From: Metabacillus kandeliae
Lineage (GTDB): Bacteria; Bacillota; Bacilli; Bacillales; Bacillaceae
DNA: 64,000 nucleotides
Direction of reading: 5' to 3'
Assembly (NCBI RefSeq): GCF_021166585.1
Contig: NZ_JAJOZE010000001.1
Location: 1,219,304 to 1,283,303 of the forward strand
Shown: positions 18,939-27,682 of the stretch, one piece after another
Layout of the letters: each line of letters starts with the position of its first letter
Position numbering within the stretch: position 1 is the first letter of the stretch
Made by a program: the position numbers and the translations under genes
The notes under the pieces: generated by a model
What the model was told of the DNA's origin: nothing
The model's database searches: none
The model's input: only the letters and a program-made list of their open reading frames with translations

Positions 18939-19814
18939 TTATTCAATGTTCTGAACCTGCTCTTTCAGCTTCTCAATCAGGCTTTTCAGGTTTACTGCGG
19001 CGGAAGCAATCATGCTGTCATTTGCTTTTGATCCAATGGTGTTTGCTTCCCTGTTCAGCTCCTGCACGATAAAATCGAGCTTTCTGCCTGCAGGCCCTTT
19101 CTCAAGGCATGCTGAACGGAACTGGGCCATGTGGCTTTTCATCCGGCTTATTTCTTCAGTAATGTCTGCTTTTTCAGCAAACAAAGCCGCTTCCGCAAGG
19201 ATCCTGCTCTCTTCTATTGCCCCGTCCATAAACTCTGCCATCCGCTTAAAGAGCCTTTCTTTGTATGCTTCAGCAACAAGAGGAGCTCTTCCTTCAATAA
19301 CAGAGAGCTGAACTTCAAGCTCAGAAAGCCTGGATAAAAGCTCTTCTTCGAGAAAACGCCCTTCTTCCTTCCGCATTTGATAAAGAAGGTCACAGGCATT
19401 CCTTACGGCTTCTAAAATCATACGGTCTCTTTCTTCTGTCTGAACAGCCTCTTCACTGACTTCAAAAGCTTCCTGCAGCTTCAGAAGGTCAGCTGCAGCA
19501 ATGCCGCCGGAAAGGCCGAATTTCTCTTCCATTTCGGCTGCCGCTTTTCTGAATTGATCCAGAAGGCTCCAGTCAATTTTAAGGGTTTTAGCTGAAAGCT
19601 GCTCCCCTTTTAAGGTTATGTATGCTTCTACCCGTCCTCTTTGGACAGATTCTGAAATCACTTTTTTGATTTTATCCTCAATTGGCATCAGCTGTCTAGG
19701 CAATTTGATGCTGATATCGCAAAATCGGTGATTGACCGATTTCAGTTCCACTGTTACGGTGCTCTCTTCTGAAGCGAGGACCGCTCTGCCAAATCCGGTC
19801 ATGCTGATAAGCAT
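18939..19814 (-). CDS. yloC: YicC-family endoribonuclease (YloC)
   Basis: 291-residue YicC/YloC family protein. N-terminal MISMTGFGRA-type start (here MLISMTGFGRAVLA), ELKSVNHRFCDISIKLPR, and C-terminal DUF1732 signature with LDFIVQELNREANTIGSKAN. Family members were shown to be endoribonucleases; the acidic/His active residues cannot be assigned here. First gene of the cluster ending in rpoZ. Confidence 0.93.
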   Translation of the reverse strand: MLISMTGFGRAVLASEESTVTVELKSVNHRFCDISIKLPRQLMPIEDKIKKVISESVQRGRVEAYITLKGEQLSAKTLKIDWSLLDQFRKAAAEMEEKFGLSGGIAAADLLKLQEAFEVSEEAVQTEERDRMILEAVRNACDLLYQMRKEEGRFLEEELLSRLSELEVQLSVIEGRAPLVAEAYKERLFKRMAEFMDGAIEESRILAEAALFAEKADITEEISRMKSHMAQFRSACLEKGPAGRKLDFIVQELNREANTIGSKANDSMIASAAVNLKSLIEKLKEQVQNIE

Positions 19815-19853
19815 GTTTCATCACATCCGCGTTTATCAGTCTGTAGAATAGAA

Positions 19854-19880
19854 AAGGTAATAGATTGACTCTATTACCTT
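19854..19880 (-). terminator. Hairpin terminator after the calcium ATPase gene
   Basis: Perfect 11-base stem AAGGTAATAGA / TCTATTACCTT with a 5-base loop, 18 bases after the ATPase stop; followed on the minus strand by TTCTATTC after the stem. Moderate because the T tract is short. Confidence 0.6.
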
Positions 19881-19897
19881 GTGAATTATACCATATG

Positions 19898-22573
19898 TTA
19901 CGATCTTTTTCTTGTTAAAAGTGAACCCGCCAGCAAAAATGTTGGCAGTGAAGCCATTCCGAGAACAAGCATCCAGTCCCTTGGCTCTATGGCGATGGTT
20001 TTAAAAACCGGCTGAAGCGGCGGATAATAGATGACAATAAGCATAAGCAGAATGGACGAAAGAACGGCCCAGAGCAGATACACATTGCCAAATGGATTGC
20101 GGTCAAAAATGGACGATTCGCTTCTGCAGTCAAAAACATGGATCAGCTGCGCCATAACAAGTGTTGCAAACGCGATGGTCTGAGCGTAAGCGAGTCTTGA
20201 AGGATCTTTGTAATAGATAAACATGAAGGCCATAAGGGTGACAGCTCCGATTAAAAAGCCCCTTGAAACAACCTTCCAGCCGAGGCTGCGCGCAAAGACC
20301 CCTTCCTTTGGATGCCTTGGCTTCCTGCTCATCAAATCCCCTTCTGGCTGATCCAGTCCAAGCGCCATTGCCGGGAGTCCGTCTGTCACAAGGTTCACCC
20401 AAAGAATCTGAATTGGGATGAGCGGAAGCGGAAGGCTGAGCAGCATGGCGAAAAGCATAACAAGTATTTCACCGACATTTGATGCCAAGAGATAGCGGAT
20501 AAATTTCCGGATGTTTTCATAAATGTTTCTTCCTTCTCTAATAGCTGACTTGATGGTGGCGAAATTATCATCAACAAGCACGAGCGCGGAGGCTTCCTTT
20601 GCCACGTCCGTCCCGGTGATTCCCATTGAGATGCCGATATCAGCCGCTTTAATCGCCGGAGCATCATTAACTCCGTCCCCAGTCATGGCTACAATATGGC
20701 CTCTTTTCTGCAGCGATTTAACGATTTTCAGCTTATCCTCAGGAGATACTCTTGCAAAAACGTATATATCATCTACCGCTTCCTCCAGCTCTTCCACACT
20801 CATTGCCGCTAATGTCTTTCCTTCCATCACTTTTCCATTCGGAGGGAGAAGGTTCAGCTGTTTGGCGATGGCGCGCGCTGTGGCGGCATGATCTCCTGTA
20901 ATCATCACTGTTTTAATCCCGGCATCCCTGCACTCTTTGATTGCCTGCTTTGCTTCAGGTCTTGGCGGATCGATCATTCCCTGCAAACCTGCAAAAATCA
21001 AATCCTTTTCTGCCTCCAGCTGACTCGCTGGCCTGTTTTTATCGACAGGCTTGAATGCGACAGCGATCGTTCTCAGCGCTTTTGAAGCCATTGTTTCAAT
21101 CGCTTCAGCTATGCGTTTTTCATGCATGGATGCAAGCGGAAGCTGCTTTTCCTCCCAAAGCACCTGCCTGGAAAGTTTAAGAAGAACATCAGGCGCACCT
21201 TTTGTAACGATAAATCTCTTCCCGGACTTGTCCTCAACAACAACACTCATCATCTTCCTGACAGAATCAAAAGGGAATTCTTCAATAACAGTGAAGCTTT
21301 GCTGCATAGCAGCTCTTGTGAGTCCCGCTTTCAAGGCCGCGACAAGAAGGGCGCCTTCTGTCGGGTCTCCGTCAAGCCTTGTTTCCCCGTCAATTTCATT
21401 CAGTTCAGCCGTATTGCAAAGCAGCCCGAACGTTAAGATCTGCTGCAGTGTTTTATCACTTGCAGGTTTTACCGGCTTCTCATTAAAGAAAAAATCCCCT
21501 CTCGCATCAAAGCCTGTACCGCTTACTTTCCACGTTCTCCCGCCAGCCCAAATGTCTGTTACAGTCATTTTATTTTGCGTCAGTGTGCCAGTTTTGTCTG
21601 AGCAGATCACAGAGGCACAGCCAAGGGTTTCAACAGCCGGGAGTTTCCGGACAATGGATTTTTGCTTGATCATCCTCTGAACGCCGAGTGAAAGAGCTAC
21701 TGTCACAATAGCGGGAAGCCCTTCCGGAATTGCTGCAACAGCTAAAGAGACGCCTGCTAAAAACATGCTGTACAGCTCCTGTCCATGCATGACGCCTGCC
21801 AGAACTACGATAAAAGTCAGCAAAAGAGCAACGATAATCAGTATTTTCCCAAGCTGTTCAAGCCTTCTCTGCAAGGGAGTGATCATGGTTTCTGCTGTCT
21901 GCAGCAAATCGGCAATTCTTCCCATGGCCGTTTTCATTCCTGTCGCCACGACAAGACCCGTTCCGCTTCCTCTTGTGACTAGTGTTCCCATAAACGCCAT
22001 GTTCGTTAAGTCGCCAAGCCCCGCTCCTTCTTTTTCAATAGCCGCAACTGATTTTTGGACGGGCAGCGACTCTCCTGTCAGTGCGGACTCCTCCATTTCA
22101 AGACTTTTTGATTCTAATAGCCGCACATCAGCTCCAATTCTGTCGCCGCTGCCGAATTTTATAATATCGCCAGGCACAAGCTCTTTTGAAGGAATCTTGT
22201 CCCATACTCCATCCCTCAGTACTGCAGCATGCGGAGCAGAAAGCTCTTTTAAAGCATCAAGCGACTTTTCAGCCTTTCGCTCCTGTATAAACCCCATTAT
22301 GCCGTTCAAAAAAATAATCGCTACGATGGCGACCGCATCAATGTATTCTCCAAGAAAGCCTGAGATCAGCGTCGCACCAAGCAGCACTAAAACCATAAAG
22401 TCCTTGAACTGGTTTAAAAAGACAAGGATGGCCGGCGTTTTTTCTGCTTCTTGTAATTCGTTGCTGCCGAACTGTGTCTGGCGCCTGTGCGCTTCCTTTT
22501 CTGACAAGCCGCTGCGGCCGTCCGACTGCATTGCCTCTATGACTTCTTCTGCTCCCATATTGTGCCATTTCAT
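19898..22573 (-). CDS. yloB: SERCA-type calcium-translocating P-type ATPase (YloB)
   Basis: 891-residue P2A-type cation ATPase that exports or sequesters Ca2+. Actuator domain TGES (ALTGESLPV), M4 ion-binding motif AAIPEGLPAIV, phosphorylation site CSDKTGTLTQNKMTV, nucleotide-binding KGAPDVLL, hinge TGDGVNDAPAIKAADIG, and C-terminal helices with NLVTDGLPAMALG. About ten membrane segments. Divergent from rqcH, with about 220 bases between them. In B. subtilis it is expressed in sporulation; no promoter was confidently assigned here. Confidence 0.95.
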   Translation of the reverse strand: MKWHNMGAEEVIEAMQSDGRSGLSEKEAHRRQTQFGSNELQEAEKTPAILVFLNQFKDFMVLVLLGATLISGFLGEYIDAVAIVAIIFLNGIMGFIQERKAEKSLDALKELSAPHAAVLRDGVWDKIPSKELVPGDIIKFGSGDRIGADVRLLESKSLEMEESALTGESLPVQKSVAAIEKEGAGLGDLTNMAFMGTLVTRGSGTGLVVATGMKTAMGRIADLLQTAETMITPLQRRLEQLGKILIIVALLLTFIVVLAGVMHGQELYSMFLAGVSLAVAAIPEGLPAIVTVALSLGVQRMIKQKSIVRKLPAVETLGCASVICSDKTGTLTQNKMTVTDIWAGGRTWKVSGTGFDARGDFFFNEKPVKPASDKTLQQILTFGLLCNTAELNEIDGETRLDGDPTEGALLVAALKAGLTRAAMQQSFTVIEEFPFDSVRKMMSVVVEDKSGKRFIVTKGAPDVLLKLSRQVLWEEKQLPLASMHEKRIAEAIETMASKALRTIAVAFKPVDKNRPASQLEAEKDLIFAGLQGMIDPPRPEAKQAIKECRDAGIKTVMITGDHAATARAIAKQLNLLPPNGKVMEGKTLAAMSVEELEEAVDDIYVFARVSPEDKLKIVKSLQKRGHIVAMTGDGVNDAPAIKAADIGISMGITGTDVAKEASALVLVDDNFATIKSAIREGRNIYENIRKFIRYLLASNVGEILVMLFAMLLSLPLPLIPIQILWVNLVTDGLPAMALGLDQPEGDLMSRKPRHPKEGVFARSLGWKVVSRGFLIGAVTLMAFMFIYYKDPSRLAYAQTIAFATLVMAQLIHVFDCRSESSIFDRNPFGNVYLLWAVLSSILLMLIVIYYPPLQPVFKTIAIEPRDWMLVLGMASLPTFLLAGSLLTRKRS

Positions 22574-22652
22574 GAAATCACCTGCACCCCTTGCCCCGTT
22601 ATTTTCCTGCAGCTGGCCTTACTATAAAAGCAGCCCTCTTAAGGCAAGCTTA

Positions 22653-22681
22653 TTCAGACTCGTCCAGAAAAATGCTATGAT
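22653..22681 (+). promoter_or_regulatory. Likely sigma-A promoter of rqcH
   Basis: TTCAGA at 22653-22658, 17-base spacer, and TATGAT at 22676-22681 preceded by TGC (extended -10). About 115 bases before the rqcH start. Confidence 0.5.
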
Positions 22682-22796
22682 AATAAAGATGCCGGCATTA
22701 TCCCGGGGGGCTTGCCTGAACGCCCTTCTGACGGGTAAAATAAAAGCTTGATTGTCCGGGCTTCCGGTCTGAAACTGCAAAGAAGGTGTAGCATTC

Positions 22797-24506
22797 ATGT
22801 CATTTGATGGCTTATTCACATATGCAATGGTAAAAGAATTAAAACAAACACTTGAAAACGGAAAAATCACAAGAATCCACCAGCCCTACAAAAACGAACT
22901 GATCATCGCTGTCAGAGCAGCAGGCAAAAATCATAAACTGCTTGTTTCCGCTCACCCAAGCTACGCGAGGATTCATCTGACAGAAGAACAGTATGAGAAC
23001 CCGAGCGATCCTCCGATGTTCTGCATGCTTCTCAGGAAGTATATTGAAGGCGGCGTCATCGAACTTGTTGAGCAGGAAGAGATGGAAAGAACAGTCACCT
23101 TCCATATCAGAGTCAGAAATGAACTGGGGGATTTGACACACAAGAAGCTGATTGTAGAAATTATGGGCAAGCATTCCAATATCATCCTGACAGATGCAGA
23201 GCGCGGCATCATTTTAGACAGCATCAAGCATCTGCCTCCATCTGTAAACAGCTATAGAACGGTATTGCCTGGCTTTGATTATGTATCCCCGCCGTCTCAG
23301 AATAAAGCAGATCCGCTGCATGCTTCTGCTGAAGATGCAGCAAAAAAAATAGATTATATGGCCGGAAAACTTGATCAGCAGCTAGTCGGCGCTTTTGCCG
23401 GTTTTTCTCCGCTGGCAGCAAAAGAAGTGGTTCATAGAGCAGGACTTGCCAACAGAACCACCCTTCCTGAAGCTTTTGAAGGATTTATGGAAGAGATTAG
23501 AACAGGCATCTTTCATCCCGTCATCATCTCCGGCAGCAAGGATTACTTCTATTTTATAAATCTGGAGCACATTAAAGGGGACAGAAAAACCTTTCCTTCC
23601 CTCAGCATGATGCTTGACCGCTACTATTTTCAAAAAGCTGACAGAGACCGTGTAAAGCAGCAGGGGCACGACCTTGAGCGGTATATTGTAAATGAACTCA
23701 AAAAAAATAAAGGCAAAATTAAAAAACTGCAGCTATCCCTGCAGGACGCGAAAAATTCAGATAAACTGCAGCTGTACGGCGAGCTTCTGACAGCAAATAT
23801 GCATGCTGTAAAAAAAGGAGATAAAATAGCAAGTGTCCTAAACTACTATGATGAAAATCAGGAGATGCTGGACATCCCTTTAAATCCTCAGAAAACACCA
23901 TCCGAAAACGCCCAAAGCTATTACAGCAAATATCAGAAGCAAAAAAAATCCGTTGCGTTCACAGAAGAACAAATCAGGCTAGCAGAACTGGAAATTCTTT
24001 ATTTCGAAGGATTGCTTCAGCAGCTCGAAACAGCCTCTCCAAGGGATATCGAAGAAATAAGAGAGGAACTGGCAGAAGGCGGATATTTAAAAAAGAGGCA
24101 GGGCAAGCAGGTCAAGAAAAAGAAAAATGCTCCGCCTGTTCTGGAGAAATATGAGGCAAAAGACGGCACGGAAATTTGGATCGGGAAAAATAATAAGCAG
24201 AACGAGTACCTGACAACAAAAGCAGCTGCGCGGGATGAACTTTGGTTTCATACGAAAGATATACCAGGCTCGCATGTTGTCATCCGCAGCAAAACACCAA
24301 GCGACGAAAGCATTTTGGATGCTGCCAATCTTGCCGCCTACTTCAGCAAAGCAAGAAGTTCAAGCTCTGTCCCTGTCGACTATACACTTGTCAGGCATGT
24401 AAAAAAGCCGAATGGCTCAAAGCCGGGCTATGTGATTTATGACAATCAGCAGACAGTTTTTGTGACACCTGATGAAGATATGGTGAAAAAGTTAAAAAAG
24501 AAATAG
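22797..24506 (+). CDS. rqcH: Ribosome quality control protein RqcH (NFACT family, YloA)
   Basis: 569-residue NFACT protein. In B. subtilis RqcH binds obstructed 50S subunits and recruits tRNA-Ala to add C-terminal alanine tails to stalled peptides. N-terminal NFACT-N domain ([29 protein letters not shown]), a helix-hairpin-helix region, a long coiled coil (about residues 275-440, e.g. [20 protein letters not shown]), and the NFACT-R domain with [17 protein letters not shown] and [20 protein letters not shown] at 22797 after AGAAGGTG. Single gene with its own terminator. Confidence 0.96.
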   Translation: MSFDGLFTYAMVKELKQTLENGKITRIHQPYKNELIIAVRAAGKNHKLLVSAHPSYARIHLTEEQYENPSDPPMFCMLLRKYIEGGVIELVEQEEMERTVTFHIRVRNELGDLTHKKLIVEIMGKHSNIILTDAERGIILDSIKHLPPSVNSYRTVLPGFDYVSPPSQNKADPLHASAEDAAKKIDYMAGKLDQQLVGAFAGFSPLAAKEVVHRAGLANRTTLPEAFEGFMEEIRTGIFHPVIISGSKDYFYFINLEHIKGDRKTFPSLSMMLDRYYFQKADRDRVKQQGHDLERYIVNELKKNKGKIKKLQLSLQDAKNSDKLQLYGELLTANMHAVKKGDKIASVLNYYDENQEMLDIPLNPQKTPSENAQSYYSKYQKQKKSVAFTEEQIRLAELEILYFEGLLQQLETASPRDIEEIREELAEGGYLKKRQGKQVKKKKNAPPVLEKYEAKDGTEIWIGKNNKQNEYLTTKAAARDELWFHTKDIPGSHVVIRSKTPSDESILDAANLAAYFSKARSSSSVPVDYTLVRHVKKPNGSKPGYVIYDNQQTVFVTPDEDMVKKLKKK

Positions 24507-24514
24507 AGAATAAT

Positions 24515-24544
24515 AAAGATGCCAGTTGAAATGGCATCTTTTTA
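24515..24544 (+). terminator. Rho-independent terminator of rqcH
   Basis: Stem AAAGATGCCA / TGGCATCTTT with a 7-base loop followed by TTTT, 9 bases after the rqcH stop. Confidence 0.88.
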
Positions 24545-24571
24545 CTTTATATATCCCTTTTTAAAAATTTT

Positions 24572-24601
24572 TTGACAATATTATTAATATATTAGTATGA
24601 T
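24572..24601 (+). promoter_or_regulatory. Sigma-A promoter of the peptide transporter gene
   Basis: Perfect -35 TTGACA at 24572-24577, 18-base AT-rich spacer, -10 TATGAT at 24596-24601, only 29 bases before the chosen start codon. Confidence 0.75.
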
Positions 24602-24629
24602 AGTCAGTGAATATAAAGGAGGTATGTTT

Positions 24630-26120
24630 ATGGGCAAAAAAGAGCCATTCCCAAATGAAAGCGCTGTCGATAGAGGGTTTTTCGGACACCCTAAAGGCTT
24701 ATTCACGCTATTTTTCACAGAATTTTGGGAGCGTTTTTCCTACTATGGAATGAAAGCCATCTTAGTTTATTACATGTATACCGAGGTTACAAAAGGCGGG
24801 CTGGGCATTGATCAGTCCACAGCAACTGCCATTGTTTCCATTTATGGTTCCCTCGTTTATATGTCAGGCATTATTGGAGGATGGATTGCCGACAGACTGG
24901 CAGGAAGCACAAGAACAGTCTTCCTTGGCGGTGTGCTGATCATGCTTGGGCATATTGCTTTAGCTCTCCCTGTCGGACTCACAGGACTGTTTGCTTCAAT
25001 GGTGCTGATTGTCCTTGGTACAGGCCTTTTAAAGCCGAATGTATCCAATGTAGTCGGCAGTCTTTATTCCAAAACAGACAACAGACGCGATTCCGGCTTC
25101 AGCATCTTTTATATGGGTGTTAACCTTGGGGCATTTGTGGCACCGCTTGTTGTTGGAACAGTCGGTCAAAAGTACAATTACCACTTAGGTTTCGGCCTTG
25201 CTGCCATCGGTATGTTTCTTGGCCTTATTGTCTTTATGGCAACGAAGAAAAAGAATATTGGGAACGCTGGCAACGAGGTGCCAAATCCGCTTCCTGAACA
25301 CTTAAAAGGAAAAATATATGCTGGTATTGGCGCTGCCGGCGCTGTGCTGATTGTTCTTGGAGTCATCTTTTCCTATGCTGGTATCCTGACAATCGACAGC
25401 TTTATTAATCTCGTTACGATTCTTTCCATTTTTATTCCTATAGCTTATTTTGTTGTGATGTACAGAAGCAGCAAGACAACTCCTGTTGAGAAATCCCGTT
25501 TGCTTGCTTACATTCCATTGTTCATTGCTTCTGTTATTTTCTGGGCAATTCAGGAACAAGGATCAACTATTCTTGCCGTTATTGCTGATAAAAGAACAGA
25601 GCTCAATTTTCTGGGATTGAAGATTGAATCTTCCTGGTTTCAGTCTGTGAATCCTCTGTTCATCATTGTGCTCGCTCCAGTATTCGCCTGGCTCTGGATG
25701 AAGCTTGGAGACAGGCAGCCTTCTACTCCAAGAAAATTTTCTCTTGGACTGATTTTTGCCGGTCTTTCCTTCCTGGTTCTGTTGGTACCGGCCATTGTGA
25801 ACGGAACGGATACTCTGTTTAATCCATTATGGCTTGTACTAAGCTTTCTGCTTTGCGTAATCGGCGAGCTTTGCCTTTCACCTGTCGGCCTTTCTGCCAC
25901 TACAAAGCTCGCTCCTGCTGCCTTTTCAGCTCAGACGATGAGCCTTTGGTTCTTATCAAATGCTGCTGCACAGGGCATTAACGCACAGATTGTCCAGCTG
26001 TACACGTTTGATAATGAAGTCATGTACTTTACCATCATTGGTTTGATTGCACTGGCACTTGGACTGATCCTATTTGCGGTCTCACCAGCTATCAAAAAAT
26101 TGATGCAGGGCATTCAGTAA
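24630..26120 (+). CDS. POT/PTR2-family proton-dependent oligopeptide transporter
   Basis: 496-residue MFS-type peptide symporter of the POT family (DtpT-like), importing di- and tripeptides with protons. The family motif TEFWERFSYYGMKAILVYYM (ExxER and YYGM) lies near the N terminus, and the PTR2 signature FSIFYMGVNLGAFVAPLV follows; about 14 hydrophobic segments. The frame is open earlier, but ATG 24630 has AAAGGAGG seven bases upstream. Flanked by a strong promoter and a bidirectional terminator, so monocistronic. Substrate range is not visible in the sequence. Part of a segment absent from this place in B. subtilis. Confidence 0.92.
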   Translation: MGKKEPFPNESAVDRGFFGHPKGLFTLFFTEFWERFSYYGMKAILVYYMYTEVTKGGLGIDQSTATAIVSIYGSLVYMSGIIGGWIADRLAGSTRTVFLGGVLIMLGHIALALPVGLTGLFASMVLIVLGTGLLKPNVSNVVGSLYSKTDNRRDSGFSIFYMGVNLGAFVAPLVVGTVGQKYNYHLGFGLAAIGMFLGLIVFMATKKKNIGNAGNEVPNPLPEHLKGKIYAGIGAAGAVLIVLGVIFSYAGILTIDSFINLVTILSIFIPIAYFVVMYRSSKTTPVEKSRLLAYIPLFIASVIFWAIQEQGSTILAVIADKRTELNFLGLKIESSWFQSVNPLFIIVLAPVFAWLWMKLGDRQPSTPRKFSLGLIFAGLSFLVLLVPAIVNGTDTLFNPLWLVLSFLLCVIGELCLSPVGLSATTKLAPAAFSAQTMSLWFLSNAAAQGINAQIVQLYTFDNEVMYFTIIGLIALALGLILFAVSPAIKKLMQGIQ

Positions 26121-26126
26121 AACCCG

Positions 26127-26165
26127 AAAGAAGCAGGATCACACCAAATGTGATCCTGCTTCTTT
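26127..26165. terminator. Bidirectional terminator between the peptide transporter and egtB
   Basis: Perfect 17-base stem AAAGAAGCAGGATCACA / TGTGATCCTGCTTCTTT with a 5-base loop; T/A tracts on both sides. Serves both convergent genes. Confidence 0.92.
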
Positions 26166-27428
26166 TTATTTCCTGTCATCTGCCAGACGGATCCCGCTGA
26201 ACTGCCATCTTTTTTCCGGCTGAAAGAAATTCCGATATGTGAGGCGGATATGTGATGAGGATGTTGCACAGGAACCTCCGCGCAGCACCATCTGTCCTGA
26301 CATAAACTTAGCATTGTATTCACCGAGCGCGCCTTCAAGGGGCCTGCTCCCGGGATAAGAAACATAAGGGCTCATTGTCCATTCCCACACATCACCGTAT
26401 GCCTGCTGAATCCCGCTATCCTTCTTGCCGCAGGCTGGATGGCAGTGACCGTTTTCCGCAAAGTTCCCCTCCACTTCTGACTCCCGCATCGCATGCTCCC
26501 ATTCCGCTTCTGTCGGCAGCCTCTTACCTGCCCACCTTGCGTAAGCATCTGCTTCAAAATAACTGACATGGCAGACAGGCTCTGATAGATTTACCCTTCT
26601 CACGCCATTCAGAGTAAAGTAATGCCATTCTTCCTCTTTTTTAAACCAATAAAGCGGCCCCTGCCAGTTTTCTTTTTTTACCAGAGACCAGCCGTCTGAC
26701 AGCCAAATTTCCGGTTTTTCATAGCCTTTATCTTCTATGAACTGAAGATATTCCCTGTTCGTTACAGGCCTTGAAGCAATCGCAAAATCTTCGAGCCATT
26801 CTTTATGCCTTGGTCTTTCATTATCAAAAGAAAATGCCGGTCCCTGATCTGTTCCTGTTTCGGTCAGTCCTCCGTTAACGTCAATATAATAGAGCGGGCT
26901 CTCGCCGGGTGATTCGCTGTATGGTCTTTCCTGATAAACCGGAAGCAGCGGATTGCATGAAAAATTGTATTTGACATCTGTTAACAGAAGCTCCTGATGC
27001 TGCTGTTCGTGCTGCAGCCCGATTTCCAGCAGTTCAAGTATGTTAGCAGAGCTTTCAGCCTCTGTGCTCAGAAGTCTTTGAATACCTTCATTCACATGCT
27101 TTCGATAAGCGAAAACCTCTTCAACGGAAGGCCTGGTAATTAAACCTCTCGCATTTCTCGGGTGAAAAGGCCCGATCGTTTCATAGTAAGAATTAAATAA
27201 ATAATCAAAAGCTGAATTTATCTCCTGATAATCCGGCAAATAGGGCTTCAGAATGAACCTTTCAAAAAACCAGGATGTATGGGCTAAGTGCCATTTTGGC
27301 GGGCTTGTATCATCCATGGATTGAATGACATAATCCTCTGTATTTAATGGCTTTGCCAATTTTTCAGTGAAATTCCGGACACTTTGGAACTTCATAAGCA
27401 TGGCATCTGTTCGCGGCTCGGTTTTCAT
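26166..27428 (-). CDS. egtB: Ergothioneine-type sulfoxide synthase EgtB homologue
   Basis: 420-residue non-heme iron enzyme with an N-terminal DinB_2 domain and a C-terminal FGE-sulfatase (formylglycine-generating-like) domain, the EgtB/OvoA architecture. The three iron-ligand histidines of EgtB appear as H50 (WHLAHTSWFFE) and H140/H144 (LQHEQQHQE). The C terminus has MVLRGGSCATSSSHIRLTYR and WQFSGIRLAD as in EgtB. EgtB joins hercynine to gamma-Glu-Cys or Cys using O2. The frame is open to 27467; ATG 27428 is chosen for its GGGGAGG. No egtD methyltransferase is in the window; ggt is divergent next door. True substrate remains inferred. Confidence 0.85.
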   Translation of the reverse strand: MKTEPRTDAMLMKFQSVRNFTEKLAKPLNTEDYVIQSMDDTSPPKWHLAHTSWFFERFILKPYLPDYQEINSAFDYLFNSYYETIGPFHPRNARGLITRPSVEEVFAYRKHVNEGIQRLLSTEAESSANILELLEIGLQHEQQHQELLLTDVKYNFSCNPLLPVYQERPYSESPGESPLYYIDVNGGLTETGTDQGPAFSFDNERPRHKEWLEDFAIASRPVTNREYLQFIEDKGYEKPEIWLSDGWSLVKKENWQGPLYWFKKEEEWHYFTLNGVRRVNLSEPVCHVSYFEADAYARWAGKRLPTEAEWEHAMRESEVEGNFAENGHCHPACGKKDSGIQQAYGDVWEWTMSPYVSYPGSRPLEGALGEYNAKFMSGQMVLRGGSCATSSSHIRLTYRNFFQPEKRWQFSGIRLADDRK

Positions 27429-27682
27429 TGGTTCGCCTCCCCTTATTGATGCTCTCTGATTGTGCAAAATGGCTCTTTGATTGCTACCCTCTTTTACCGT
27501 ATAAAAAACACCAATTTAAAAGCAGAATTTATTCCTGTTTTTTCAACAGGAGGATCTTCCTACTCTCTCTTTCTCTTAGAGTAAAATATACACAAAATTC
27601 TGAATAATGAGGGTTTGTATTTGAATCTAGCTGTCAATCTATCTATGGTTAAAAGAAAGCAATCTATTGAAGGAGGACAAAA

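Noticed and set aside
21765-22751. 328-residue plus-strand frame
   Set aside because: Antisense shadow of the calcium ATPase N-terminal half; composition is the reverse-frame artefact of that gene.
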